Source: Sacculina carcini (lineage: Eukaryota; Arthropoda; Thecostraca; Sacculinidae). Taken from it: a stretch of 64,000 nucleotides of DNA. The DNA lies in the NCBI GenBank assembly GCA_916048095.2, contig OU696571.1:9174001-9238000 (forward strand), read 5' to 3'. Every line of letters begins with the position of its first letter. The first letter of the stretch is position 1. The notes below the pieces were generated by a model. That model did no database searches, had not been told where the DNA came from, and worked only from the letters and a program-made list of their open reading frames with translations. The position numbers and the translations under genes are program-made. Of the stretch, positions 32,003 through 43,184 are shown one piece after another.

Positions 32003-32683
32003 AATGGAGACAGACTGCGTCGTGCGTTAAGAGAAGAAGGCGGCGATTGGGTTTTCTATTCGCCCAACGCAAGCCATATGGGAGGTGTATGGGAACGACA
32101 GATCAAGACTGTAAGAAGTATAATGAATAATTTACTCATGGGTCATGGGAAGCAGCTCAACGACGAATCGCTGCACACGTTTCTGGTAGAAACTGAAGGC
32201 ATCGTGAATCGAAGACCGTTGTGTGTCGAAGATTTGAATGCAGAGTATCCAGAGCCTTTAACACCAAACCATTTGTTGACTTCCAAAGGCAAGGTGTACC
32301 TTCCACCTCCAGCTAAATTTCAGGATGCTGACAAATATGCAAAGAAGAGATGGAGAAGAGTTCAATACTTGGTGGATGAATTTTGGAGTCGATGGATCAA
32401 GTCTTATATGCAGACTCTGCAACTCCGGCAGAAGTGGTTAAACGTCAGGGATAACTTGAGAGAGAGTGATGTGGTCATTGTGAAGGATGATAACCTCCCT
32501 CGTAATGAGTGGGTGTTAGCACGTGTGACAGAGACATATCCCGATTCAGATGGGCTTGTTCGTAAAGTTAAGCTCAGTAGAGGTGACCCAACCATTGACC
32601 GCAATGGTAAGCGCAATGCACAGTTAATTTCATTGGTAAGACCGATACACAAGTTGGTTTTGTTAGTTCGCAATCCTAAATGA
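32003..32683 (+). pseudogene. BEL/Pao integrase C-terminal part
   Basis: An open frame of about 226 codons with the integrase end typical of BEL/Pao: ASHMGGVWERQIKTVRSIMN, VNRRPLCVEDLNAE, LTPNHLLTSKG, KRWRRVQYLVDEFWSRWIK and VIVKDDNLPRNEW, followed by a WVLARV and DGLVRKVKL stretch (the DUF5641-like region). The catalytic D,D part is missing because of truncation at the duplication border. This is the only BEL/Pao material in the window. Confidence 0.9.
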
Positions 32684-32699
32684 AATGATTTAACGGGGA

Positions 32700-33060
32700 T
32701 GTCTGTCGAGGAGCCATTATTACGTATGTTCTTTCTTCTCTTTGAGTGTCGCGTTTTTGAGGTATTTATGTTTCTCACATTTGTTGTAAATCCGTGATTT
32801 AGGGGAGCCATGTTAGTGTCGTACGTTAATTTGGAGTGATAAAATAGGTCGTGCACAAAGTGTGCAAGAGAGACTAATGTTGTGCAATAGTTTGCACAAG
32901 ATTTGTTGACAAATTTTGTTGTAGATATTATTGTTTTGAAATTGTAAATTTGGAATAATCGATGGTACGTATACTAACAAATGCCCCACCGTCTCTAAAC
33001 GACAGCACAACGGCCTAGAACTTGACCCTTTGTTTCCTGTGTGTGAATTGCTTCAGTAAC
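32700..33060 (+). repeat. Probable 3' LTR of the BEL/Pao element
   Basis: After the integrase stop, a purine tract (AACGGGGA) precedes TGTCTGTCGAGG, a plausible LTR start. The AT-rich repeat block begins near 33,060 after TTCAGTAACA, a plausible LTR end. There is no second copy in the window to confirm the borders. Confidence 0.6.
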
Positions 33061-34493
33061 AAATAGTTACTGAGAAATAGTAGAAAAATGAATTAATTTT
33101 AGTCGCCCGGTGTTCAAGTGTAATTTTGGATGTATTGGAGAATTTTGCCAATTTTACTCTTTTTTGTATCATTTGTGGGAATAAATTAAAGCTTATATTG
33201 TAGAACACAAAATTATCTACACAGTAGTATATTCCTGTGTAATCGCAAGTGCGCATAATAGCTGTCAAATTGGCAATATGTCCTTTTGACTTTACACCGC
33301 CGTCACTTCTTTCATATATACTTTGGAAAATTACAAATTATACCGCATTGTAGAAAACACGATTTCTAGCACGATGGTATAATTTATTTTTATGTATAAC
33401 AAATAGTTACTGAGAAATAGTAGAAAAATGAATTAATTTTAGTCGCCCGGTGTTCAAGTGTAATTTTGGATGTATTTGAGAATTTTGCCAATTTTACACG
33501 TTTTTTTTATCATTCGTGGGTATAAATTATAGCTTATCTTGTAGAACACAAAATTCTCTACACAGTAGTATATTCCTGTGTAATCGCAAGTGCGTCAATT
33601 GTGATTGTACTTCAGTGAAATAAAATCAGTGTATATTCATGTGTAATCGCCAGTGCGCATAATAGCTGTAAAATTGGCAACATGACATTTTGACTTTACA
33701 CCGCCGTAACCTCCTTCAAATACACTTTGGAGAATTACAAATTATACCGTATTGTAGAAAACAGAATTTCTAGCACGATGGTATAATTTATTGTAATGTG
33801 TGACAAATAGTTTTTGAGAAATAGGTAGAAAAATGAATTAATTTTAATCACCCGGTGTTCAAGTGTAATTTTGGATGTATTTGAGAATTTTGCCAATTTT
33901 ACACGTTTTTTGTATCATTTGTGGGTATAAATTATACCTTTTCTTGTAGAACACAAAATTATCTACACAATAGTATAATTTTTATAGCTGTACCATTGCT
34001 GGTTTATGAGGAATAGATAGCGGAATATTGACCAAAATATTCACGTTTTTTTGTGCTAATTTTGCCTTTTTGACATTGTCATTTACACTTCACACCGCCG
34101 TAACTTTTTTTAATACACTTTGGAAAATAAAAAATTATACCGTGTTGTAGAAAACAAAATTCCCAGCATGATGGTATTATTTATTTAGATATGTGATAAT
34201 TAGTTTTTGAGAAATAGAGAAAAAAGTATAGAAAATCGGACGCGTGGAGTTTAAATACAATTTTGAATGTAGATTGAATTTTTTTCCATTTTAAATGTTT
34301 TATATTCAATTTTTGGGTATGAATTACAGTTTGTTGAGCAGAACAGAAAATTTTCTACACAGTGGTATAATTTGTATAGTTGTACCATTGCTGGTTTAGT
34401 AGGAGTAAATTGCAGAAAATTGACCAAAACCTTCGCATTTTTCAGGGCTCATTTTGTCTTTTCACCGCTATAACTTTTTTTGGTTTCATTTTT
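33061..34493 (-). repeat. AT-rich tandem repeat block, inverted copy
   Basis: About four related units of roughly 340 bp. Marker phrases include GGTGTTCAAGTGTAATTTTGG, TTACACCGCCGTAAC and CTAGCACGATGGTATAAT. The block is the reverse complement of the blocks at 47,700-49,020 and 55,540-56,990. It resumes at 39,407 after the intact gypsy element B. There are no genes. Confidence 0.85.
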
Positions 34494-34621
34494 TGTAATA
34501 AACACACACAAGAGACAACGAGCACCAGCTGTGTATTCAACGCCCTGTCCATCCTGGTTACATAATCCCACGCTAGGGGGCACTACAAGTATGGACTAAG
34601 ACACAGGACCATATTACCACA
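34494..34621 (-). repeat. 3' LTR of element B
   Basis: 128 bp, TGTAATAAAC...ATTACCACA on the plus strand; one difference from its partner. Confidence 0.92.
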
Positions 34622-34770
34622 CTCCTCTCCAAGATTACACACACTATCTATTGTAAGATATACAATGAAATTGTTGGATCATACGTAGAGAAGAAATAAT
34701 ACTTTACAACAACAATCGCGGTTAATAGTTGAATCACTTATATATAACATGTGAACATAAGACTGAAATG

Positions 34771-37700
34771 TTACACCGCATCAGTGACGTAGTCATCTAG
34801 GTAAGCTGGTCGGCGACGTTCACGTTGGCTGCGCCGCGGACCAGCCGGGTGCACATCTGGCGGAGGTGACGTTGTATGGTAGAAATCTGCGCTGGCTTCG
34901 TTTCCGCCGCCGGCACAGTCAGCGTTTCCGTCGGCTTCGTCGGCTTCGTCGTGTCCGTTGTCCGGAGTATGTTCAGATTTCGATGTCTGGTTCGCGGTAG
35001 TAACCGGCATCAGATGGCGGCGGTTACGCCACCAAATTCGACCGCTCGGAAGACGGATCGCATAAGCACGATGACGACCCACAGCAGACACATCACCTAC
35101 CCTATCCCATCTCCCGATGGACCGATTCTGTATGTATACCCTCTGTCCAAGCCGTAGTGGTGCTAATGCTCGGGATATTTGGTTGTATGTGGTGATAACG
35201 CGCTCTCTAGTACTGACAGCACGCCTATCACATTCGTCTGCTTTTTCTTGCCATTCCGGAGCAAATGACCGATGATGAGCTGGCAATGCACTGCGCAGTG
35301 GATGGCCGTATACGATTTGTGCAGGTGAACGTCCGCCGACTCCTGGGGCGTTTCTCAGTTCGAGTAGTCCACGAGCAAATTCGTCTGTGTTCATGTCGCC
35401 ATGGTCTGTGCATTTCTGTATGAGCCGTTTTGCTCTCTTCACTGCAGATTCAGCATGACCATTAGCCTGTGGATAATGAGGGCTGGTGATGTTGTGGCGT
35501 ACCCCCCATCGCCTCAGGAAGTCTCTGGTTCGATGAGCTACAAACTGAGGTCCTCCATCGCTGCGCATATACTCAGGAACGCCGGTATACGTGAAAATCT
35601 CGCGAAGACAATGAATCAATGACCTTGAGTCGCTCTTCGTCGATGCTTTTGAGCCGTAAATCACTGGCCAGTTAGATAAACGATCGACATATACCATAAA
35701 CATCCTGCCTGCATGTTCGAAATAATCAACAGACACATACTGGAAGATTCGTGACGGTTGCTCAGCTTCGATGTACTGTTCTCGTTGCATGCTGTTGGAA
35801 TATTTTCGACACATTTCGCATGTAGCAGTGATATTCTTGATGTCATTATTGATGCCGGGCCAATAGACCGTTTGTCTCGCTCTCAATGTGGTTTTCGTTA
35901 CGCCCAGGTGGCCATCATGAAGACGCTGCAGCGTTTCACGCCGTAAAGCTCTCGGGATTATAAGTCGTCGGCCTAACAAAATCAGATCGTCATCAACAGC
36001 CATATCGTGCCGAACACACCAAAATGGCTGCAGGGAAGAAGAAACACGACGTTTATCATTCGGAAACCCACTTGTAATTGTATTTTTCAGCATGCAGTAT
36101 TCTGGATCGTTTCTCGCGGCATCTCTAATGTTTTCCAATTCATGATCATTGATCGAAAGAACATTTGCAGAAAGCTGGACGGATTGAATGTGAGCTTCGG
36201 CTATATCGCCTTCTTCTGGTTCAGCTGGGGCGCTAGGAGCTCGTGAAAGAGCGTCTGCTATGGAGTTCACGGATCCTGCTTTCCACTTCGCCGTAAAGGT
36301 TAAATGAGTGATCTTCTCACGGAGTCTTTGAATGCGTGGATTAGAAATATCAGCTAGGCCCTTCGAATTAAGTATAGGCACTAGAGCTTTGTGATCGGTG
36401 ACAACGATGAAATTACTCAACCCGGCTACAAAGCAATTACACTTACGACATGCCCAAACTACAGCGAGCATTTCTAGTTCGCATACTGCGTAGCGTTCCT
36501 CTGTCTCTGTCAAAAACCTTGATCCACACTGGATAAGGCGCCAGGAGCCGTCGCTGTCTTGTTGTCTAAGGACGAATCCCAGACCTTTCAGCTTCGCCGC
36601 GTCAACTTCCAGCATGGTATCACGTGAAGGGTCAAAAAAATCCAAAATAGGCGGTGACATCAGAGAGTTCTTAACTTCGTTGAACGCTGTGTCGTGCGTG
36701 GATGTCCACATCCATTTATTATTGCGCTTCAGAAGATCTCGCAAAGGTCTGGACTTTTCGGCAATCTGAGTGGAGAAGTAACCGAGTTGGTTAACCAGCC
36801 CGAGGAATGATCTAAGGCCTGTGATATCTTTTGGACATGGAAATCTCTCTATTGCACTCGTCTTCCCGGATTCTACCGTGTAGCCTTTCTCACTCACAGT
36901 AAAGCCGCAGAAATTTGTTTCGTTTGTACCGAATGCGAATTTTTCCTTGTTCAGAGTGATGCCTGCGTCGTCACATCGACAAAGGACCTGCCAAACGCGT
37001 GCAAGGTGATCGTCGTACTTTGAATCATATATAAGGATATCGTCTACTACTTTACATGTGTTGGGAATGTCACCAAGGATTGCGTCTCCACGTCGATTAA
37101 ACTCGTCTCCGCTGGAAACAAGTCCCATGGGGGCGCGCTTGTATCTGTATCGACCAAAATGCGTGATAAAGCATGTCAAATCCCTGTCCCTTGTATCGAT
37201 CAATATTTGATGGTACCCTGATTTTGCGTCACATTTGGTAAAATATCGTGAACCACGCGTAATCGTTGATACAGCATCAAGTGGGCTATGCATAGGGTGC
37301 GTGGGTCGCTGGACATATCTATTGAGCTTAGTCAGATCAGTTGTCAATCGACATCCAGTGTTATTCCCGTTAGTATCTTTTCGTGGTACTAGAACAATCG
37401 GATGACACCATGCCGTTGGATGGCTGACAGGTTCAATGACATCTTCCTCAATCAACTTGTCCAGCTGAGTTTTCAAGCTGTCACGGTAACAAATCGGAAC
37501 GGACCGAGGGGCGGTAATGCTCACTGGTGTGGCATCTTCTTTCAAAATGATCCTCATTGGGTCACCTTCCATGCTTCGCAAAACTCCACTTTCTGAAAAC
37601 ACACGAGGGAAGCATTTTATCATCTCTGTGGTGTGGCTGTTTATTTCCTCATCAGTTGGCTCTCGGTTCAGATTCCACCGAGGCCTCGAGCGATGATATT

Positions 37701-39162
37701 GCCATCCACCAGAAGCAGCACGGGTGTTGTTGCTAGCTGTGAGTCGAAACACATCTGTGGCACTATACTCGCAACTTGTCTTTGACACCTCGTTTGTTTG
37801 TAGATCGCAAGTGTCGCTTGCTTCCAGTTGTTTCGGAAACGACTTGTGTAAAATTCTTAAATCAATAGCGTCCACCCATGATAAAAGTGCGTTGGAAATG
37901 CTGGGGACAACGTATGCCGTTGTACTGCATGTTGCTGAGCCCAGTTTTAGTTCAAGTGGGCAAGTTCCCACGCAAGTGAGTCTTTTCCCATTTGCTGCAA
38001 ACAGCTTCACATTGGCGGGGAGAAGATTGTTGTGGTCAATGTTCAGTAGGCTGGTCACTTGCCTGTTGATGATTGTCACATCACTTCCAGTGTCCGTCGC
38101 TAGACATATTCTTCCAGTTTCACCCGAGCGGGTTAACGCGCTCACTTCTGTCAACGGTAGTTTCCTGATCTTGTGACGTTCAACTGCTTGAACATTTACG
38201 TCAGTAATAATGAGGTGTACGTTTTCATCCTTGTGTTCCGCTCGCTCGCGTTGATACGAAGGTTTGCATTTCCGCTTCTTGCATACTCGGGCAAAATGAC
38301 CGATCTGGTCACAGTTGTGGCACCTTTGTTTCAATGCACGACATTCTGAATTCCCATGTCGGCGACCACAGCGATTACAATTAGTCGCACGCCCATTGCC
38401 TTCCTGTTGTGTCTGTGTTTTGCACACACTTGCATGTACCTCATTTTTGTTCGCCTTCAATTCTTGTGAGCTTATTCGGGCGCTCTCGTTTGCACGGCAA
38501 ATATTTAAAGCACCATGCAAAGTCAACTTTTTCTCTTGAAACATTCTTTGTAACGCATCTTCATCACGGATGCCCATCACAATTTTATCTCGAAGTCGGT
38601 TGTCTTCGCATTTGTCGCAAAATTCGCAATATGCGGCGATTTCTTGGACTGCACATAAAAACTCGTCGAATGATTCGCCGTCCTGTTGATTGCGAGAAAA
38701 GAATTCCCTGCGGTCTACAATCACGTTTCTAGTATCTCGAATGTGCTCTCTTATTTTCGAAATGCAATCGTCAAGTGTGTCATCCTCTTGGAAAATGATA
38801 TTGAACCTTGAAATTCGCACCCAATCCTCATCCAGCATTGACAAAAGAAAAGCTTGTTGCTCTTTCGGGGATAACAAGCTGATATTAGATAAAGTCACGT
38901 CACCTGCTACTTTATGCCTCCATGATTCGAATTCACGCAACGATGCTCCGCTATGCAATATAGGAACCGGAATATTGGATGAAGGCAATTTCGGTGTGGT
39001 ACGTGACTCATCGACTGTATGTTGAGAGGAATTTTGTGTTTCGGTTCTCATCATTTGCTCCATTAAACTCGTCATTATTTGAGTTTGACGGGCTTCTCGT
39101 TCAGAACTCGCTTGCATTTGCATTGAAACTACCTCAAGTAGTTTTTCAATCTGTTTTTCCAT
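34771..39162 (-). CDS. Gag-Pol polyprotein of gypsy element B
   Basis: A single 1,463-codon frame. The N-terminal Gag opens MEKQIEKLLEVV with a helical, Gln/Met-rich start. Two zinc knuckles follow (CNRCGRRHGNSEC; CHNCDQIGHFARVC), then protease (ATDTGSDVTIIN), RT (TKCDAKSGYHQILID, KRAPMGLVSSGDEFNRRGD, catalytic VVDDILIY), RNase H (LEVDAAKLKGLGFVL; VTDHKALVPIL; NSIADALSRAP), integrase zinc finger (HDGHLGVTKTTL to CEMCRKY), DDE core (VDYFEHAGRMF, RSDGGPQF, QANGHAESAVKRAK) and a tail with GRWDRVGDVSAVGRHRAY. Gag and Pol share one frame. Its sister is element A; the two are diverged throughout but colinear. Confidence 0.93.
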   Translation of the reverse strand: MEKQIEKLLEVVSMQMQASSEREARQTQIMTSLMEQMMRTETQNSSQHTVDESRTTPKLPSSNIPVPILHSGASLREFESWRHKVAGDVTLSNISLLSPKEQQAFLLSMLDEDWVRISRFNIIFQEDDTLDDCISKIREHIRDTRNVIVDRREFFSRNQQDGESFDEFLCAVQEIAAYCEFCDKCEDNRLRDKIVMGIRDEDALQRMFQEKKLTLHGALNICRANESARISSQELKANKNEVHASVCKTQTQQEGNGRATNCNRCGRRHGNSECRALKQRCHNCDQIGHFARVCKKRKCKPSYQRERAEHKDENVHLIITDVNVQAVERHKIRKLPLTEVSALTRSGETGRICLATDTGSDVTIINRQVTSLLNIDHNNLLPANVKLFAANGKRLTCVGTCPLELKLGSATCSTTAYVVPSISNALLSWVDAIDLRILHKSFPKQLEASDTCDLQTNEVSKTSCEYSATDVFRLTASNNTRAASGGWQYHRSRPRWNLNREPTDEEINSHTTEMIKCFPRVFSESGVLRSMEGDPMRIILKEDATPVSITAPRSVPICYRDSLKTQLDKLIEEDVIEPVSHPTAWCHPIVLVPRKDTNGNNTGCRLTTDLTKLNRYVQRPTHPMHSPLDAVSTITRGSRYFTKCDAKSGYHQILIDTRDRDLTCFITHFGRYRYKRAPMGLVSSGDEFNRRGDAILGDIPNTCKVVDDILIYDSKYDDHLARVWQVLCRCDDAGITLNKEKFAFGTNETNFCGFTVSEKGYTVESGKTSAIERFPCPKDITGLRSFLGLVNQLGYFSTQIAEKSRPLRDLLKRNNKWMWTSTHDTAFNEVKNSLMSPPILDFFDPSRDTMLEVDAAKLKGLGFVLRQQDSDGSWRLIQCGSRFLTETEERYAVCELEMLAVVWACRKCNCFVAGLSNFIVVTDHKALVPILNSKGLADISNPRIQRLREKITHLTFTAKWKAGSVNSIADALSRAPSAPAEPEEGDIAEAHIQSVQLSANVLSINDHELENIRDAARNDPEYCMLKNTITSGFPNDKRRVSSSLQPFWCVRHDMAVDDDLILLGRRLIIPRALRRETLQRLHDGHLGVTKTTLRARQTVYWPGINNDIKNITATCEMCRKYSNSMQREQYIEAEQPSRIFQYVSVDYFEHAGRMFMVYVDRLSNWPVIYGSKASTKSDSRSLIHCLREIFTYTGVPEYMRSDGGPQFVAHRTRDFLRRWGVRHNITSPHYPQANGHAESAVKRAKRLIQKCTDHGDMNTDEFARGLLELRNAPGVGGRSPAQIVYGHPLRSALPAHHRSFAPEWQEKADECDRRAVSTRERVITTYNQISRALAPLRLGQRVYIQNRSIGRWDRVGDVSAVGRHRAYAIRLPSGRIWWRNRRHLMPVTTANQTSKSEHTPDNGHDEADEADGNADCAGGGNEASADFYHTTSPPPDVHPAGPRRSQRERRRPAYLDDYVTDAV

Positions 39163-39278
39163 TGTTAGTCCAATTTCGGAATGACAATATTCACTAAGTC
39201 AGTATTTACACCTCCAGATTGTCTTTAACTGAAAGGGAAATTTCTAACACTGACCTTCACATCCTGTCGGCTGCGCCA

Positions 39279-39406
39279 TGTAATAAACACACACAAGAGA
39301 CAACGAGCACCAACTGTGTATTCAACGCCCTGTCCATCCTGGTTACATAATCCCACGCTAGGGGGCACTACAAGTATGGACTAAGACACAGGACCATATT
39401 ACCACA
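39279..39406 (-). repeat. 5' LTR of element B
   Basis: 128 bp. A leader of about 116 bp separates it from the gag ATG at 39,162, whereas in element A the ATG touches the LTR. Confidence 0.92.
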
Positions 39407-39660
39407 TTTTTAAAATTAAAAATTTAGCCTACAGTGTAGACAAGAAGATTTCCAACATGATGGTGTAAATTTTTAGCGGGTACGCCGAGTGATGGCCGAG
39501 TAGCAGCTCATAGGAAATGGACCAAGGAGGGTGGGACACACACACAGACACACACACACACACACACACACAGAGGATCTCTTTTATATATATACTAGCG
39601 ACAAGTTCCGCACTTCGTGCGGTTATGGTCGCTAGTAGATCCGCACTACGTGCGTCTCGA
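39407..39660 (-). repeat. End of the inverted repeat block with Helitron-like hairpin ends
   Basis: 39,407-39,590 completes the AT-rich unit and includes a CA microsatellite (39,537-39,571). Next, on the minus strand, is CCGCACGAAGTGCGG, a perfect 6-bp-stem hairpin, followed by CGCTAGT. A related hairpin (CGCACGTAGTGCGG) with CTAGC lies just beyond at 39,627-39,655. A short hairpin followed by CTAG is the pattern of Helitron 3' ends, so this looks like the 3' tip of one such element abutting the start of another. Confidence 0.6.
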
Positions 39661-40064
39661 AAATAACAAGTGTAACCACATATAATTCAATAAGTAGTGT
39701 AGGCATATAAAATTCAAGTGTTCATACTCACATTGAGTCGGATACGCGCTTCAACTATTAGTGCCAAAGGCACGCGAATATTGTTATTATGGTTCTGGTA
39801 TGTTTAACCAGCCTGCGACAGAATCGCCGTCTGATCATCAAAATGTTGCACAATCCGTGTGCACGACATTATATAAGTTCGCATCGCACATACAGACGCA
39901 CACGCATACAAACACTGGCTGCACACGTGTTCGTTCATAGAATTTCGGCACACGGACACACATACCAATACAAAATGCAAAACGGTATCGTGTGTGCAAT
40001 TCCTGGGAAGAATTGCAAAATTATGCAAGAACAGTTCGCAGAAAAGATGTGATGGCAATCTGGC

Positions 40065-40845
40065 AGGGAAGTTTCTAGCAATCGCTCAACTGAATGACAA
40101 AAGTGTGTAGAATAAAGGTAAAAAACAAACACCAATAGAAAAATATATGATAATTACAATTACAATATTGGTAAGCTACACATATACACTTGAAAAACGC
40201 TTCTGGAACACGCACATGCACGACGATGTACTTAATTAAACACTCCGTTTTACTACGCACTCTGCACGCCACTGTGCATTTGCAAACGCTCGCTGCAATG
40301 CACGTGAGTCATGGTATATCGACACACAGACACACACACCAATATATACATCAGTGTGCCGTTCTGTACACTGTGTATGTATGTGTGTGTGTGTACGTGT
40401 ACCTGTATGTGTATGTGTGTGTGTGTGTGCATCTATGTCAGTGTGTATGTGTGTGTGTGTGTGTGCATGTATGTCAGTGTGTATGTGAGTGTGTGTGTGC
40501 CTGAGGTGGCAATCTCGCATGGGCGTTTCTAGCAATCGCCCAACTGAATGGCGCAGTGTGTAGAATAATGGTGAAAAACAAACACCAGTAGAAAAATAAA
40601 TGTTAATTACAATTACAATATTGGTAAGCTACACATATCCACTCGAAAAACGCCTGTGGAACACGCACATGCACGACAATGTACTTATTTAAACACACTC
40701 TGTTTTACTACGCACTCTGCACGCCACTGGGCATTTGCAAACGCTCGCTGCAATGCACGTGAGTCATGGCATATCGACACACAGACACACACACCAATAT
40801 ATATACACACCAATGTGCCGTTCTGCACACACACACACGTACGTT
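40065..40845. repeat. Direct duplication with 455-bp offset plus GT/CA microsatellites
   Basis: 40,070-40,375 and 40,527-40,830 are direct copies differing by scattered changes; landmarks are AATATTGGTAAGCTACACATA and TTTGCAAACGCTCGCTGCAA. Between them lies a long imperfect GT tract (40,376-40,500). Open frames here encode only microsatellite translations and I do not call genes. Confidence 0.8.
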
Positions 40846-40860
40846 GAGCTTTATTATTAT

Positions 40861-40862
<2 letters not shown>

Positions 40863-40902
<40 letters not shown>
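40863..40902. repeat. AT microsatellite
   Basis: About 20 uninterrupted AT units. Confidence 0.9.
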
Positions 40903-40905
<3 letters not shown>

Positions 40906-41800
40906 AGTCGAATTCTGTCTGATATTTCCTGTAATTCATATATTCATTTGATATTTGAGTTTAATGCTGTTCTTTCATGAACATTTGAAATGATTGTATT
41001 GTCGGTATTGATTTGTCGGTAAATGATTGTATTGTTGGTACGTTGAGGAGTACGAAATATTTTGTGACTTTTGGCTTATGTTGGGTGTTGAGTATAATTT
41101 TTTACTTGTATTTTGCGTGTTTTTCGGCAATACAGAATTTACGTGTTCCCATCGTCATTGTGTTATTTGGTGGACTGGCGGTGGGTAAATTACCACTTCC
41201 CCGTACCAGCCTGCAGCTAAAACTAGCGGTAAGTGAATGAGCGATAATTTTAGAAAAGTTTGCGATAAACGATGGGTTTGACCTCAGCGATAATTATCGT
41301 TTACCGTTTACCACACGCGGCAACCACTGGTCATTTTGTTGCTCCAGTTTTCCCATTAGACGAAAAATGTCTCGTAGAAAGATTTCAGTAGCATTTCTCA
41401 ATGCATTTTGTTGTACATCCATCATTGTCTTTATCTCTTCAGTGGTCAGTATTGTTGTGATCTTGAATGCACCAATTCAGTCACACACGAACTCAATCGC
41501 ATACAAACACGCTCAGACACAACCACAGACGCACACAAACACTCAGAAATTCACACAACAACATGTATTTGTTATAGCGCACCGAAGGACTCGGGCGCGA
41601 AACGATTATAAACAGAGTTGGTAACAGACCTTTGAAGAATACACAACATACCCCGCCACCCGAAGACTTGGAACTGTCGCGCGAGTTGTGTAGGAATGAA
41701 GAACAGGAAGGTAACTTAGCAGAGAATGAGGAAATATCAGAATCAAGGAGCCAAGTTTAAGCAAGACAGAGAATAGACAGATATGGGAGGCAAAGAGGTA
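40903..41800. other. Unassigned AT-rich stretch
   Basis: I recognise no gene. GCGATAAT and CGATAAAC motifs recur in both directions at 41,230-41,320, and a CA-rich low-complexity run lies at 41,480-41,570. Confidence 0.4.
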
Positions 41801-42004
41801 GGATATGAGTCGTTTTATTTCTAGCCGATCTGATATTGATAAATCCAATTGTAAGGTACTTAGAGTTAAGAGGTGGACTAGATGGATGGGAGGGAAACAG
41901 GAGAACAGGAGAGGGAAGGAACAAGAGAGGGAAGAGATGGATGTGCGACAGGGAAATTGCGTTGAAATAGAAAGAGGAAAGGAAGAATCGCTAGAAGGCG
42001 ATAG

Positions 42005-43184
42005 TCAATTTAGCATTGGCGAGGGATGACGAGGGAGGACGGTCGATGGTGAGGAGGTGGGAGCTAAGAGAGTGCGGGCACGCATAGAATTGCGGACAGC
42101 CAAGAAGGAAGAACAATGGGGAGAAAACACAGAATGGTTAGAAGTGTGGTCGTGATTGGTGCAGTTGACACATTTCAGTGTTCTGCGATCAGGACAGGAG
42201 GAAGAGGGGTGGGGACCAGCACAATAGCCACAAACGGGTATTTGTGTGGGACAACGCTCAAACTTTTCACCAAGTCCACAGCAGCAAGAGCAGCGAGTCA
42301 CCTAAAACCTGTCATAAACGCGATAACAGCGTAGGTGGACGAAGAGGCGATCGCCTCCCTCGCGAATTTTTTTGCCCGACTCCCAGCACGGCATGAGAAC
42401 GACCTTGTTTAGTCGGGGTGATGAATAATAACTTGAGGTCGTATTCTGGGACATCAGTGAGAAAACTGTTCTTGGCACGCACGGAGGCCAGCAGACTATC
42501 AGGAGACGAAGGTGACACATCGACGAGGGTGATTTTCGGAAGAATTGTTGGCTGTTGGTGATTCAGCACTGCTACTTGCACTCCGTCGATGTTGCCTGCA
42601 AGCGACTTGCCTGCCTGGGCAGCGGCGTCTTCGGTGGAGCAGCGCAAAACGAAACCACCAGATGATGTAGGACGGGCCGTTTTCACCTGTACCGTTTGCA
42701 GATGTTGTTGCAAGTTATCAGCTCGCGCAGACTCTTTACTTTTGTTTTTAACCGCAAGAGCAATGGTGCGGGCTGGCAGGTTGCGGTGGGAAGCGGTATT
42801 TTCATCAGCGTTGGCAGAGACGCAGCGAGAGGGGTGAGAGTCACGCAGGTCATCAAACAGTTCGGTTCGCAGCCTGGCGAAGCGGGACTCCATCACCGAT
42901 GACATTTTCTCGACAGTCAGTAGATTACGCTTGACTGATACGAAGTCAGTTTTGCACGAAGCACAAACCCAAAACAGTTTATGCTTCTTGACAGCATTGT
43001 ATGCCGGTGTAGAAAGCGCCGCGCATGAGGGGTGAAATACGGCGGAGCATACTTCGCACACAATATGCGCGACGGCGGAAACGGACTCACCGCAGCAACA
43101 CAATCGATCAATGTCAGAACGGTTGGTCATTGCGGTCACAACACTCGCGCATAGAAACAGACATAGTAAATAAGGGATGCACAA
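42005..43184 (-). pseudogene. Non-LTR ORF1 with PHD-like finger and CCHC knuckle
   Basis: The N-terminal third holds a Cys/His-rich PHD-like finger: CCCGESVSAVAHIVCEVC, FHPSCAAL, then WVCASC. A helical stretch with a hydrophobic heptad-like pattern follows (VEKMSSVMESRFARLRTEL). After a frameshift near 42,400 and a TAG near 42,308, a Gag-like knuckle region appears (CGYCAGPHPSSSC, LKCVNC). This order matches ORF1 proteins of some Jockey/CR1-type elements, which bind element RNA. No ORF2 follows, so the element is cut off at about 42,000. A weak alternative is a host PHD gene fragment, but the knuckle argues against it. Confidence 0.68.

Larger units (their letters stand above)
34489..39411 (-). 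mobile_element. Intact Ty3/gypsy element B (128-bp LTRs)
   Basis: The element proper is 34,494-39,406 (4,913 bp), inserted in the AT-rich repeat, with TTTTT on both sides as the probable 5-bp target duplication. The two 128-bp LTRs differ at one base that I can see (about 34,533 against 39,318). The primer site after the 5' LTR is TGGCGCAGCCGACAGGAT, resembling a tRNA-Ser 3' end, and the polypurine tract before the 3' LTR is GGAGAGGAGT. The gag-pol frame is unbroken, so the insertion is recent and possibly competent. Confidence 0.92.

Noticed and set aside
34380-34565. A small plus-strand gene beside element B
   Set aside because: It spans the repeat/LTR border and has no conserved features.
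40236-40535. His/Thr-rich open frames over the GT/CA tracts
   Set aside because: They are translations of microsatellites with no coding signal.
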